Part shown: positions 1-10,473 of the stretch, in pieces
Layout of the letters: each line of letters starts with the position of its first letter
Numbering within the stretch: position 1 is the first letter of the stretch
Assembly (NCBI GenBank): GCA_014904845.1
Contig: MU119831.1
Coordinates: 6,338-16,909 of the forward strand
DNA: 10,572 nt
Direction: 5' to 3'
DNA from: Acephala macrosclerotiorum
Taxonomy: Eukaryota > Ascomycota > Leotiomycetes > Helotiales > Mollisiaceae
The notes under the pieces: generated by a model
Seen by the model: only the letters and a program-made list of their open reading frames with translations
Database searches by the model: none
Told to the model about the DNA's origin: nothing
Translations under genes and position numbers: made by a program

Positions 1-1600
1 AAAACTCGTTAATATTTTAATAATTTAAAAAATAATCAAAAAAAACACGTAATTAAATTTTAAAAATAATATTAATAAATTAATATATTTTCGAAATTTA
101 TTAAAAATTATAAATATTAAAATTAAAATAATATTTTTTTTTTTAATTTTATAAATTAAATAATTATAATAATATTAAAAACGTAATATAAAAATACTTT
201 TTATTTGTATTTTTTTTTTTTTTATATTTATTGTTTTTAATAATTTTATTATATATACGATCGTTTAAATTTTATTAATATAATTAAAAAATACGTATAT
301 TGTTTTTATTATCGTCGTCGTAATCGTAATCGTAATTATAATCGTTTTAATTTTATAAAATTCGTATATTGTAATTATTATATTTTCGAATTCGTATTTT
401 TATATTAATTATCGATTTTAATTACGTATAAAAAATTAAATTAAATTTTTTATATTTTTACAAATATTAATAATTTGATTTTTGAAATTATATTTTGTTT
501 AATATTTATTTAATAATTCTCGTTAGATTTTTTTAAATTTATTAAAAAATATTTAAAAATATTTAAAATAAATTTTTTTTTAAATTAATTTTAATAATTT
601 TTTTTATTTAAATATATATAATTAGTAATTTTTTTTAATTTCAAAATAAATTTTTATTATATCGATTATAATATTAAAATTATAATTTTTTTTTATAATT
701 TTATTATAATAAAAAAAATTAATTCGATTTTTTAATATAATAAAAAAATATAATTTTATAATAATAATTATAAAAATTTTAAAATTTAATATTAATAATA
801 TTATATAATTTTTTATTATATTTTATATTTTTATTATAAGATTTTATTAAATCGATAATTATTTTTAACGAATTAATTTATTAAAATATTTAAAATTATT
901 ATAATTGTTTTATTTTTATTTTTATTTTTATTTAAAAAATTTTTTTTATATTATTCGATTAATAAATTAATATTATTAATATTATATTTTTTTAAATAAA
1001 AAATTGTTTTTTTAACGTTTAAATAAATTCGTTTTATAATTTTATAAAACGTTTTATTAATAAAAATAATATTTACGTAATTACAAATAAAATATTATAT
1101 TTTTTAAATATATTTTAAAAAAATATTTTTTAATTAAATTAATTTATTATTTTAAATTCGATAAATTAATAAATAAATATATTTTTAATTAAATTTATAA
1201 ATTATAATATAAATAAAATATTTTTTATTTTATTTAAATTAAAGTTTTTTTTAATTTATTTATAATATTTTTTATTTTTAATAATTTTTTATAAATTAAT
1301 ATTAATTCGATTTTTATTTTTCAATATTTAAATTTTATATTATTATAAAAAAATTTTTAATTTTTTAATTAATTTTTTATTTTTAAAAATTAAAAACGTA
1401 TTTTTAATTTAATTTTTTATTTTTTTTAAAAAACTTTTTAAAATTTATTATTTTAATATTTTTATAATTTATAATATTTAAAATAATAAATAATATATTT
1501 ATTTATTAATTTTTTATTAAAAGATTTTTTCGTAAAATTAAATTCGTTTTTTTATTTTTTTTTATATTAAAATTTTTTTAACGCTATTTTAAATTATATA
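1..1600. other. Featureless AT-rich stretch
   Basis: No gene, RNA or site can be supported. The stretch is a mixture of A- and T-runs with scattered CpG and a 14-base T run at 210-223. Apart from the CpG-rich hexamer tract listed separately at 312-344, I see no internal structure that rises above chance for such skewed composition. Confidence 0.6.
312..344. repeat. TCG / TCGTAA short tandem tract
   Basis: TCG is repeated at 312-320, overlapping three TCGTAA hexamers at 318-323, 324-329 and 330-335. The next hexamer, TTATAA at 336-341, equals TCGTAA with the CG changed to TA, and it is followed by TCG again at 342-344. Six CpG lie within 31 bases, one of the densest clusters in the window. 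It reads as a small tandem repeat in which most CpG survived and one unit has gone CpG to TpA. At this length chance similarity cannot be excluded. Confidence 0.5.
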
Positions 1601-2303
1601 ATATTTTTTTTATTAAACGAGAAAAATAAAATATATAATAATTTAACGATCGAATATTTTTACGTGTAATTGTAAAATCGATTATAAAATTGTAATTGAA
1701 AGTTTAATTATTATTTATTTATATAAAATTAATAAAATTAATATTTAAAATCGTTAAAATTTTCGAATAACGTAAAAAATTCTACGAATAATATTAAAAT
1801 TTTATAAATAATATTAAAATTTTACGAATTCGATATAACGTTTTATAATATACAATTATAAAATAATATTATTTGCACGTATTATAAATTGATTAATTCG
1901 TAATTATAAAAAAAAAAAAAAAATTTATTAAAATAAAATTGTAAAATTTTTTTATAATTTTACGTATTATAAATATAAAAAGTTTAATCGAAATAAAATA
2001 ATTATTTTATTAATCGAATTTTCGTAAAATATTTAAAAATTATTTTAAATTAATAAATTTAATTGAAATAAACAAAAGTTTAAAAAAAAATATTATATAA
2101 AACGTAATAAATACAAATTTAAAAAAATTATTAATAATTATTAAAACGATTTATTTATTATAATTTAATATTTTTTATATAATATTTAATTAATTTTTAA
2201 TTAATTATAAAATTGTTTTTTAATTAATTAATTAATTAACGAATTATTCGATTTATTTATTTATTTTGTAATTATTATAATCGTTATTTATTTTTATTAA
2301 AAA
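1601..2303. other. AT-rich stretch with scattered CpG, no gene
   Basis: CpG is somewhat denser in 1610-1860 than in the flanks. A 16-base A run lies at 1908-1923. Apart from the 20-bp tandem repeat at 1781-1833 I see nothing that can be called a gene or regulatory element. Weak similarity to the left flank of the right repeat copy (about 7900-8215) is possible but could not be separated from chance. Confidence 0.5.
1781..1833. repeat. 20-bp tandem repeat with C-to-T-type differences
   Basis: Two adjacent 20-base units, 1781-1800 and 1801-1820, are identical in 17 of 20 positions. The three differences are all transitions: C to T at unit position 2, and CG to TA at unit positions 5-6. A third unit from 1821 matches over its first 9 bases, where its CG is kept, and then decays. 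The unit differences are thus exactly of the kind that depleted the rest of the window of C and G. Whether the duplication preceded the mutation or the changes happened independently cannot be told from this alone. Confidence 0.6.
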
Positions 2304-3540
2304 ATACGTAAAAATTAAAAAATATAATTTTAATATAATTAAATTAATTTTAATACAATTTAATATTATATATAATTATTATTTTAATAATTTTTTTTAT
2401 TTTTAATTAATTTTTTTTAAATAATTTTTTTAATAAAATTAATCGTATTTCGTTTAATAATTTTATTTATATAATATTATAAAAAAATAATAAAATATAA
2501 AATAAAAAGCTTAATCGTAAATTAATTCGTTTTAATTAATAAATTAAATTTATATAAAATAATTTATAATTCGTAAATTAATTAAATAATTAAAATAAAA
2601 TTCTTTTTTTAATTAATTTATAATAAATAAAAACTTTTTATATAATAAAAAATACGTAATTAATATTATTTTCAAAATTAATTATTTAAAAATTTTTTTT
2701 AAAAAAAATATATATATATAATTTTATTATAATATTATTTTAATTATTTATAATTTATAATTATATAATTAAATTTATTCGTTATAATTTTTTAAATTTT
2801 TTAATTTAAAATCGATATAAAATTTTTTTTAAATTTTTTTTAAATTTAAATATTAATATTAAATTATATTTTTAAATTTAAACGTTATTATATTTAAATT
2901 TATTATAATTTTTTTTAAATTTTTTTTTAAATAAAATTTATTTATAATTATTTAAATTTTAATAAATAAATTAATAATTTTTTAATTATTTTATATAATT
3001 AAAATATTATTAATTAATTTTAAAATTATTTATTTTTTTATTAAATAATATAATAATATTTTTATTTTTCATTAGAATTATTTAATTTTTTTATTATTAT
3101 TAATTTTTTTTTTATATAATTTCAATAAAATTTTTTAAATTTATTATTTTATTAAAAGTTTTTTTAATATTTAATAATATTTTTAAATTATTATTTTTTA
3201 TATATTTTTTAATAAATTATTAATTTTATATTAATTTTTGATTTTTATTATTTAATATATTTTGAAATTTTTATTTATAAAAATATATAATTCAATTTTA
3301 TATTTATAATCGAATTTAATTTATTATTTTTATTATAAATTAAAAATTTATATTTATTTAAAAAAATTAATTATTATATAATTATAAATAATAAATATTT
3401 TAATAATTCGTTTAAAAATTAAATAAATATATTTTTTTAATTAAATTTTTTTTATTTTTCAATTTTTTTTAAATTTATATTTAAAAAAAAATTTATTATA
3501 TAATTAATTTTTAAAATATTTAAATAATTATAATTTTTTA
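2304..3540 (+). repeat. Left copy of a diverged direct repeat (more mutated)
   Basis: Co-linear blocks match 8216-10000 on the same strand: 2304-2316 with 8216-8228; 2674-2684 with 8520-8530; 2721-2779 with 8545-8606; 2842-2873 with 8695-8726; 2927-2956 with 8881-8910; 2961-3020 with 8963-9022; 3131-3155 with 9215-9240; 3219-3318 with 9402-9501 (86 of 100 columns identical, no gap); 3366-3410 with 9673-9717; and about 3503-3530 with 9963-9990. In the aligned blocks every transition has T or A here and C or G in the other copy. This copy is almost devoid of CpG: only one, at 3311, lies between 3001 and 3408. No coding capacity remains, so the ancestral element cannot be identified. The ends are approximate; order and orientation are seen directly. 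Confidence 0.7.
2708..2720. repeat. AT dinucleotide microsatellite
   Basis: A pure (AT)n tract directly follows eight A residues inside the left repeat copy. The aligned position in the right copy (near 8540) lacks the dinucleotide run, so it probably expanded in this copy only. A similar tract lies at 4668-4681 outside the repeat. Confidence 0.75.
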
Positions 3541-3688
3541 GAATAAATCGAATTTTGTAATTTATAATATATTAATTTAATAATTATATTTTTAATATAA
3601 AATATAAAAAAATATAAAAAATTTTTTAATTTAATTTAAATCGAATTAATATTAATTAATTTTTTTATAAATTAATAATATTTATTTA

Positions 3689-3689
<1 letters not shown>

Positions 3690-3720
<31 letters not shown>

Positions 3721-3769
3721 CTAATAATAATACTAATAATAATATTAATAATAATACTAATAATAATAC

Positions 3770-3801
<32 letters not shown>
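3690..3801. repeat. AAT minisatellite with 12-bp higher-order unit (ACTAATAATAAT)
   Basis: An AAT-type triplet tract carries one C every 12 bases. C occurs at 3709, 3721, 3733, 3757, 3769 and 3781, and the expected C at 3745 is T. That gives seven 12-base units flanked by pure AAT triplets. Each of the six C residues is in CpT context, which is otherwise rare in this window. The repeat follows the recognisable end of the left repeat copy (about 3540), and I see no counterpart downstream of the matching point in the right copy. The read-through TNNN or IIIS peptides are a by-product of the triplet repeat; no longer open frame surrounds them. Confidence 0.9.
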
Positions 3802-5230
3802 TAATTTTTTATTTATTAAATTTTTAAATATTTTAAATATTATTATTTTTTTATCAAAATAATAAATTTTCGCGTTTATATTATTTTTTATAATTATATT
3901 TAATATAAATTCGATTTTTTTATTTAAATTATTTAAAAAAAAATTTAATTATATTTTTTTATTTTTAAAAAAATATATTTACGAAATTAATTAATTTAAA
4001 TAATAATATTAATATATTAAATAAAATTTAAATTAAAATACGAAATAAATTTTTTTTTTAATATTATTATTTATATAATTATAATAATAATTATATTAAT
4101 AAATTTCAATTTAATTGAAAATTCGATAATAATCGAATTAATATATTATTTTTTATTAAATTTAAATTTAATTTAAAACGTCGTTTATAGAATTTATTAA
4201 ATTGTAATTAAATTAATTAAATAATAATTTATTTTTTAAACGTTTTAAATTCTTTAAACGAGTTTTAAATAATTAAATATTTTAAAATTTATAAAAATAT
4301 AATATATTATAAATTTAAAATTAAATTATTTAAAATTTTATATATAAAACTTTTTATATTATAAAATTTTATTTTAAAAGTTTTAATTAATTTTATTAAA
4401 CGCGTATTAAAATATATCGTTATAAAATTTGAATATAAATTTTTTAAAATTTTTTATTAAAATACGTTAATATAATTTTAAATTTAATCGAATTAATATA
4501 ATCGTATTTTAAATCGAAAATTTTAATATTTTTAATAAATGTTTTATTTTATAAATTTTTTATTTTAAATTTTAAATATAATTTAAATTTAATAAAATAA
4601 TTAACGTATAATATATATTATAAAATAAAATATTTAATAATTAATTATAATTAAAAATATATTAAAAATATATATATATAATTAAAAGTTTTAATATTTT
4701 TCGTTTAAAAAATTAATATTTTAATTAATTTAAACGTTTTTAAATATTTTAAATATTTTAAATATAAAATTTATTATTTCAATTTAAATTAATTTAATAA
4801 TTTTAATAATAATTTTTCAATTAATTTAATTATATTTAAAAAAAAAAATTTATTATTATAAAAATAAAATTTATTAATATATAATTATAAATTAAAACGT
4901 TTAAAAAAATTATTATTTTATAAAAAGAATTTTTACGTTTTATTATTATTATTAATATTAGTATTAATTTTTTTATTATAAATAAATTTTTATAAAAAAA
5001 ATTTCGTATTTAATTTACGTTTTTTTTATATATAAAATTAATATATTTATTTTTATTTTAATTAAATATTTTAAAAAAAATTATTATTATTTTAATATAA
5101 TATTAATTTTATAATCGAAATTAATAAAAATTTATTCGTCGTATTAAAAAACCGAAAAATAAAAAATAAAAAATTTTTATATTATATAAATTTTTTTTTT
5201 TAATAATAAAATTTAATTTATATAATAAAA
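3802..5230. other. Featureless AT-rich stretch
   Basis: No gene or RNA can be supported. CpG is sparse and evenly scattered. The + strand is richer in A runs here than further right. A short (AT)n tract lies at 4668-4681 and an ATT-type run at about 4940-4955. The CC at 5152 is one of only a handful of CC/GG in the window. Confidence 0.55.
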
Positions 5231-5236
5231 TATTTT

Positions 5237-5363
5237 CTTCGACGATTTATTAAACGAACTAATAACGAACGAGTTTTTTTCTTTCGATATTCGATATATA
5301 TTTTATTTTACAAATTTCGTAAAACGTTTTTACGAGAAATTACAAAGTTTTCGACTTTAGTAA
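5237..5363. other. CpG-dense island, possible less-mutated relic
   Basis: Eleven CpG lie between 5240 and 5353, together with several non-CpG C (5237, 5259, 5281, 5311, 5343, 5355). This makes it the least C-depleted segment of its size that I noticed. It holds no open frame of useful length and no tRNA-like fold that I can recognise. It may be a remnant of single-copy or younger DNA, or a segment with originally high CpG content. Its function is unknown. Confidence 0.45.
5318..5334. other. Short hairpin with CpG in stem and loop
   Basis: A perfect 7-bp inverted repeat, CGTAAAA and TTTTACG, surrounds a 3-base loop (CGT). With a two-base bulge the stem can be extended by AATTT pairing with AAATT at 5337-5341. 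It lies inside the CpG-dense island. There is no transcription unit next to it, so a terminator role is not supported. Confidence 0.35.
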
Positions 5364-5372
5364 TCTATTTTT

Positions 5373-5428
5373 ATTTCAAATTTTAAATTAATAATTTTTA
5401 ATTTGAGTATTTTATAAGAATTTGAAAT
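5373..5428. repeat. Imperfect inverted repeat
   Basis: ATTTCAAATT at 5373-5382 is the exact reverse complement of AATTTGAAAT at 5419-5428. The similarity continues a few bases on either side with mismatches, one of them C/T. The spacer is 36 bases. It directly follows the CpG-dense island. It could be the edge of an old element or chance palindromy in AT-rich DNA. Confidence 0.35.
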
Positions 5429-6215
5429 TAAAATAATTTTATTAATATAATAATTCGAATTTTATCGAGTAATAAAATCGATAAATTAATAAGTTTTTTA
5501 ATATTTAAAATAAAAACGTATTACGAAATCTTATATTATTAAAAAAAAACTTTTTAAAATTTTCGTTTTTTATATTAAATTATTATAATTAATTTAATTA
5601 TTTTTAATTATTTTATTTAATATATAATTCCAAGAAAAAAAACTTTAAATTTTTTTTTAAAAATTATATAATTATAAAAATATCCAATATTTAAATAAAT
5701 AAATACTTTAATATTTAAAATAAAAATAAATTTAAAAATTTTATAATCGTTATTTTTATTAAATACGATTTTATTTTATTGATTTGCGTAATAATAAATT
5801 AATAAAATCGTTTAAAATTTAAAATTTAAAAATATTTAATTAAATTTCAATTTATTTACAAATTTTATATAATTTAAATTAATTAATAAATAAAAATTAT
5901 AAATTTATTACAATTGTAAAATTTTAATATTTTTTATTAAATCGATTATATATTAATTCGAAATTACGAAATTATAAATTTTTTAAATAAATTAATAAAA
6001 TTATTATATTTGAATACTTCGATTAAATTTGAGTATTATTATTATTATTATTATTATTGAATTTATAATTTATAGCGATCGTTAAACTATAAAACTATTC
6101 TAATTATTATATTGATTAATTAAAAAATTAAATAATAATTTTTTTCGTTTTAATAATAATATTTTCGTATTTTTATATTTTTATTATATTCTTATAATCG
6201 TTCGAAAATATTACT
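5429..6215. other. Featureless AT-rich stretch
   Basis: No gene is visible. CC occurs at 5630 and 5684. A small inverted pair, AATACT at 6013 and AGTATT at 6032, precedes the ATT tract at 6035-6058. Nothing else departs from background. Confidence 0.5.
6035..6058. repeat. (ATT)8 microsatellite
   Basis: Eight uninterrupted ATT triplets follow a GAGT. A shorter ATT run (five units) is at 9730-9744 in the right repeat copy. Both are ordinary slippage products. Confidence 0.9.
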
Positions 6216-6237
6216 CGTATAACGATCGTATAACGAT
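6216..6237. repeat. Perfect 11-bp tandem duplication
   Basis: CGTATAACGAT occurs twice head to tail (6216-6226 and 6227-6237) with no difference, so all four unit CpG are kept, and the junction creates an extra GATCG. This contrasts with the mutated 20-bp tandem at 1781-1833. At 11 bp the duplication is probably too short to be recognised by a homology-sensing process, or it is recent. Confidence 0.7.
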
Positions 6238-8215
6238 TTTATTTTTATTATATTTCGTATTTATAATATCGTTTTTTAAATCGAATTAATTTATTTTTAT
6301 AATTTAAATATATAAAACTTTTAATATAATTTAATAAAATTTATTAAAATATTATTAATCTATATTTTATTTTTGTTTTTTTTTATTAATTTAATTTATA
6401 ATATTCATATTATCAATTTTTTTTGAAAATTTATTTATTTAATTTTCATTTAATATATTTAATTTTACAATTTAATTATTTTAAATTATTTAACGTTTTA
6501 TATTCGTTATTTTAAATTGTTTTTTACTAAAAAAAAACGCTAATAAAAATCGATTAAAATTTTTTTTTTTTTAATAATTATTTTATTTTTATATTTTATG
6601 TTTTTAAGAAAACGTATTACAAATAAATAATTCGAATTGAAATTTAATTTTATATTTATTTTTTCATATAATAATTTATATATTAAAAAGAGTTTTTTAT
6701 TTTATATTAATTCTTTTGAGTAAATTGCGTATATTATTTTAATATTATATTTAAATTTTATATAATAATAATCAAAAATTTTATATTAATTATAATACGA
6801 TAAAAAAAACTTTAAAATTTTTTTCGTTTATTTCAATTTTCGTTAAAATAATACGCGACGATTTTTAAATTTAATTTCTAGTTTTTATAAAATTTTAATA
6901 TCGTATTATTAAATTTTTTTTGGTATTTTTTACGTTTATATTTTGTAATTAATTTTATTATTTAAACTTGTAATATTTAATTTAATTCGTTGAATTCTAT
7001 AAATACGTATTCGATTTTTTTGTATTTGAATTATTTTTTTATAATCGTTTTTATTTTAATATTTTTTTTTCGTATTATATCGAAAATATATTCGAATTTT
7101 TTAAATATTATAAATATAATTATCGTTTTATTATATATTTCGATTATATATAATATTTTTTTTAAAAGAAATATAATATATATATTAAATAATTTATATT
7201 AATATATTTATTTTATTACTATAATTATAATATTGTAATATGTAATTTTAATATTTATTATTATATTTATAACGTAAATTGTTATTTTATTATTGATTTA
7301 TATTTTATAATAATTTTTATAATTTTTATTATTATGATTTTTATATATAATTATTATAAATTTTTTTTTTTTTTAAATTTAAAAATTTTTATTTATTAAA
7401 AAAATATTTATTAGCGTTTTATATTTATAAGTTTGAATTACTTTTATTTTTTTTTTAGTAATCGCGAAATAAAATAATTCAATTTCAATTTTTAATTATA
7501 TTTCTTTAAAATAAATTTTTTTATATACGCGTTTTTCAAATTTTTTTAATCAATATATTATTTCTTTTGTAAATATATTTAATAAAATAATATTTAATTA
7601 GTTTTTCTATTTTCAATTAATTTTTTTTTTTTACTTTTTTTAAGTATATTTTTATATTCGATATTTTTAATTCGTAGTTCAAAATTAAATTTAATATAAT
7701 TTTATAAATTAAAAATATTATTTTTTTTATTTTATTTAATATTATATTTAAACGTTCGAAAAAAATTTTTACGAATTATTTTTTTTTATTTGTCGTTTTA
7801 TTCGATTTTTTTTTATTATAATTTATTATTATATAATAATTATAATAATATTATATTTATAACGATTGTTTTTTTTTAATTATTAATATTTTTCGATTTA
7901 TTTTTATAATACGTTTAAACAAATTTATTATTAATATAATTTTATTATATTTATTTTTTATATATATTTTAAAATTCAATTTTCTATTTAATATTACGTT
8001 TAAATATTTAATTTGTTTATTATTTTACAAAATTTAATTTTCGATTTTTATTATTAAATTATTCGTTTTTAATTGATTCAATATATAAATTCGTTTTTTT
8101 TGTAATATTTTAATAATTTATTTAATTTATTATTTTATTATTTTTATCGCTATTTTTAGATTTTTATTTTCTATTAAAATAATAATATTATTTATATAAA
8201 TTATTATACGTAAAA
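6238..8215. other. Featureless AT-rich stretch, T-rich on the + strand
   Basis: No gene can be supported. The longest open stretch begins on TTG at 6990 and runs to 7202; it encodes only hydrophobic I/F/L/Y/N residues with no recognisable domain and no ribosome-binding or Kozak-like context, as expected for random AT-rich DNA. Non-CpG C and G are somewhat more frequent than in the left half of the window, and T runs dominate the + strand from about 7300 on. Confidence 0.55.
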
Positions 8216-10000
8216 ATTTTCTAGTAAATATTATTAATATAATAAAAAAAATTAATAATACTAATAATTCTTATAATAATCTATTATCGAAAGCGATAAA
8301 ATTTTTTCTGTTTGTTTTTCTACGAAATATAATAATTTTACTCGTTATAAAATTTATTGTTTATTTAATAATTTATTTAAAAACTTTTAATTTTATTAAA
8401 TTTTTTATTACAATTTTCGAAATTATTATATTAAACGCTTTTTTAATATTTATTAAAATTACTATTATTATTTTTTTATTTTTATAATCTTTTTTTATCG
8501 CATTTACAACGATTCGTATAAAGTTAATCGTATTTTTTTTTACGATTTTACTCGCGTAATATCGTTTTAATTATTCGTTGTTTATAATTATATAATTAAA
8601 TTTATTTATTTATTATAGTTTTTTTAAGTTTTTTATTTAATATTAATAAAAGTAAAATAAATTTCTATTTTTTCTCGATTTTAAAATCTTTTTTCAATTT
8701 GAATATCAATATTAAATTATATTTTTCAAATAAATATATTTTAATTAAAATAATTTTATTAAATAATTTTATTATTATTTTATTAATAGAATTTTATATG
8801 AATTTAAAAATCGATATAATTATATTATTTAAATTTATTATTATCGTAATCGAATTTATTGTAATTTTTTTAATTTTTTTTTAAATAAATTTTATTTATA
8901 ATTATTTAAAAAATTTTTTTAATAATTTTTCAAATAAATTTATATTGTTTTTTTCGAATTTCAATAAATAAATTAATAATCTCATTATAATTTCTTGTAA
9001 TTAAAACGTTATAAATTAGTTTTTTATATTTTTTAATAATAATAATTAATATTAGAATTATTTATTTTTGTATTATATAATTTAATATATTTTTTTTTAT
9101 TAATATAATTATTTATTTTATTTTATTAAAATTTCATTTTAATAAATATTAATTTATTTTAAAGTTTGTATTTATATTGTTTAGTTTTTTTTTTTTTTAA
9201 ATAATTTTAATAAATTTTTTGGAATTTATTGTTTTATTAAAAAACAATTTTTAAATTTTTTTTTAATATTTTTTAAATTTTTTAAATTTTTTTTCTTTGT
9301 ATATTTTTTTATAAATTATTAAAATTTTATTAGAATTATTATATTTTTATTTTTATTTTTGAAATTTTTTTTCGAAATATTTTTTAAAAAATTTTAAATT
9401 TATTAATTTTATATTAATTTTCGTTTTTCGTTTTTTAACGTATTTCGAGATTTTTATTTATAATAATATATAATTCGATTTTACGTTTGTAATCGAATTT
9501 ATTTATATTATAATTTTTTCTATATTAATATAAACGAAATCGAGTATAATTTTTTTTTTATTAATATATTTATATCGTTAATTATTGAATAATTATTAAA
9601 CGTTTAATTTATTAATTTTTTTATTAATATTACGTTTTTATTATATACTCGAAATTTGTATTAATTAAAATTTTTAATTATTATTTAATCGTATATTTTT
9701 AATATTATAATAATTCGTTTTACGATTTTATTATTATTATTATTTTTTATTCATTAAATAATATATATTATATATATATAATTCATTCAATAATTTGATT
9801 AATATTATTTTTTTAATTTATTAATTATAAAAATATATTATTTTTTTTTTCACGTAAATAAATACTTTAAAACACTTTTTTTATTTTATTATTAATTCGA
9901 ATATATTATAAAACGAATATATTTTAATTCGTTTTTTTTACAATTTATTTAATATAAATACAATTAATTTTTAAATTAAAATAATCATAATTTTTTTTCG
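8216..10000 (+). repeat. Right copy of a diverged direct repeat (less mutated)
   Basis: Co-linear with 2304-3540; the block pairs are given there. This copy keeps far more CpG and some CpT, TpG and GG. For example, 9402-9501 has seven CpG where the left copy has one. The copy-to-copy offset changes from about 5820 to about 6460, so this copy holds several hundred bases absent from the left one, for example about 48 bases before 8963 and roughly 120 bases between about 9510 and 9640. An open frame at 8699-8884 (TTG start, 61 codons, I/L/F/N-rich) lies inside. The aligned left-copy sequence reads a stop where this copy has TCA at about 8726, so the frame is not conserved and is not called as a gene. 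The type of ancestral element cannot be recognised. Confidence 0.7.
9730..9780. repeat. ATT and AT microsatellites
   Basis: Five ATT units at 9730-9744 are followed, after a short spacer, by an AT-alternating tract at 9761-9780 interrupted once by a TT. Both lie in the right repeat copy and are slippage-type repeats. Confidence 0.75.
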
Positions 10001-10473
10001 AATTCGATTTATAATAAAATCTCGTATTATTATTATTTTTTAATTACGTTTTTTAATAATATTATAATTTTTATATTTATATACAAATTTTATTAATTTT
10101 ATTATTTTCAATTATTAACGTTTTATTTTTAGTTTTTTTAATAGTTTTTTCGATTTTTATATTTTTTTTTTACGTTTAATTATAACGATTTAAATATTAA
10201 AATAAATTCAATTTTATAGTTTTTTAAATAATTTAAAAAAATATATAATTAATTTATAATCGTATTTTTTATTATAATAAAATACGTATTATAATAATTA
10301 ATTAATATATATTTTTTTATAATATATACGTTTATATTTTTTGTATTTTTTATTTTTATAATATAATTTAAAATCATATTTTTAATAATTCGAATAATAT
10401 TTTAATTTATTTTTTTTATTTAACGTAATAAATTTTTTTTATTCGTTAAACAATTTTATATATTTTTTTAAAG
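10001..10473. other. Featureless AT-rich stretch
   Basis: No gene is visible. A weak continuation of similarity to the left copy (TAATTACG near 10040 against TAATTATA near 3581) suggests that the duplicated segment may run further, but I could not align it reliably. Confidence 0.45.

Noticed and set aside
2674..2721. Replication origin (A+T-rich, AT dinucleotide run)
   Set aside because: Every part of the window is AT-rich, so such a call has no contrast to rest on; no consensus elements could be recognised.
3690..3801. CRISPR array or origin iterons
   Set aside because: The 12-base units are contiguous without spacers and built from AAT triplets, so they are a slippage minisatellite.
5318..5334. 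Rho-independent-type terminator
   Set aside because: The hairpin is AT-rich, has no T tract directly after it, and no gene lies upstream.
6990..7202. Open frame of 70 codons on the + strand
   Set aside because: It starts on TTG, contains only I/F/L/Y/N/K-rich low-complexity sequence, has no domain, and its length is within expectation for random AT-rich DNA with two strands and six frames.
8502..8560. Promoter-like AT boxes
   Set aside because: TATA-like strings occur everywhere by composition and none precedes a supported gene.
8699..8884. Open frame of 61 codons on the + strand, hydrophobic and membrane-like
   Set aside because: TTG start, composition-driven hydrophobicity, and the aligned left repeat copy has a stop early in the same frame, so there is no sign of selection for a protein.
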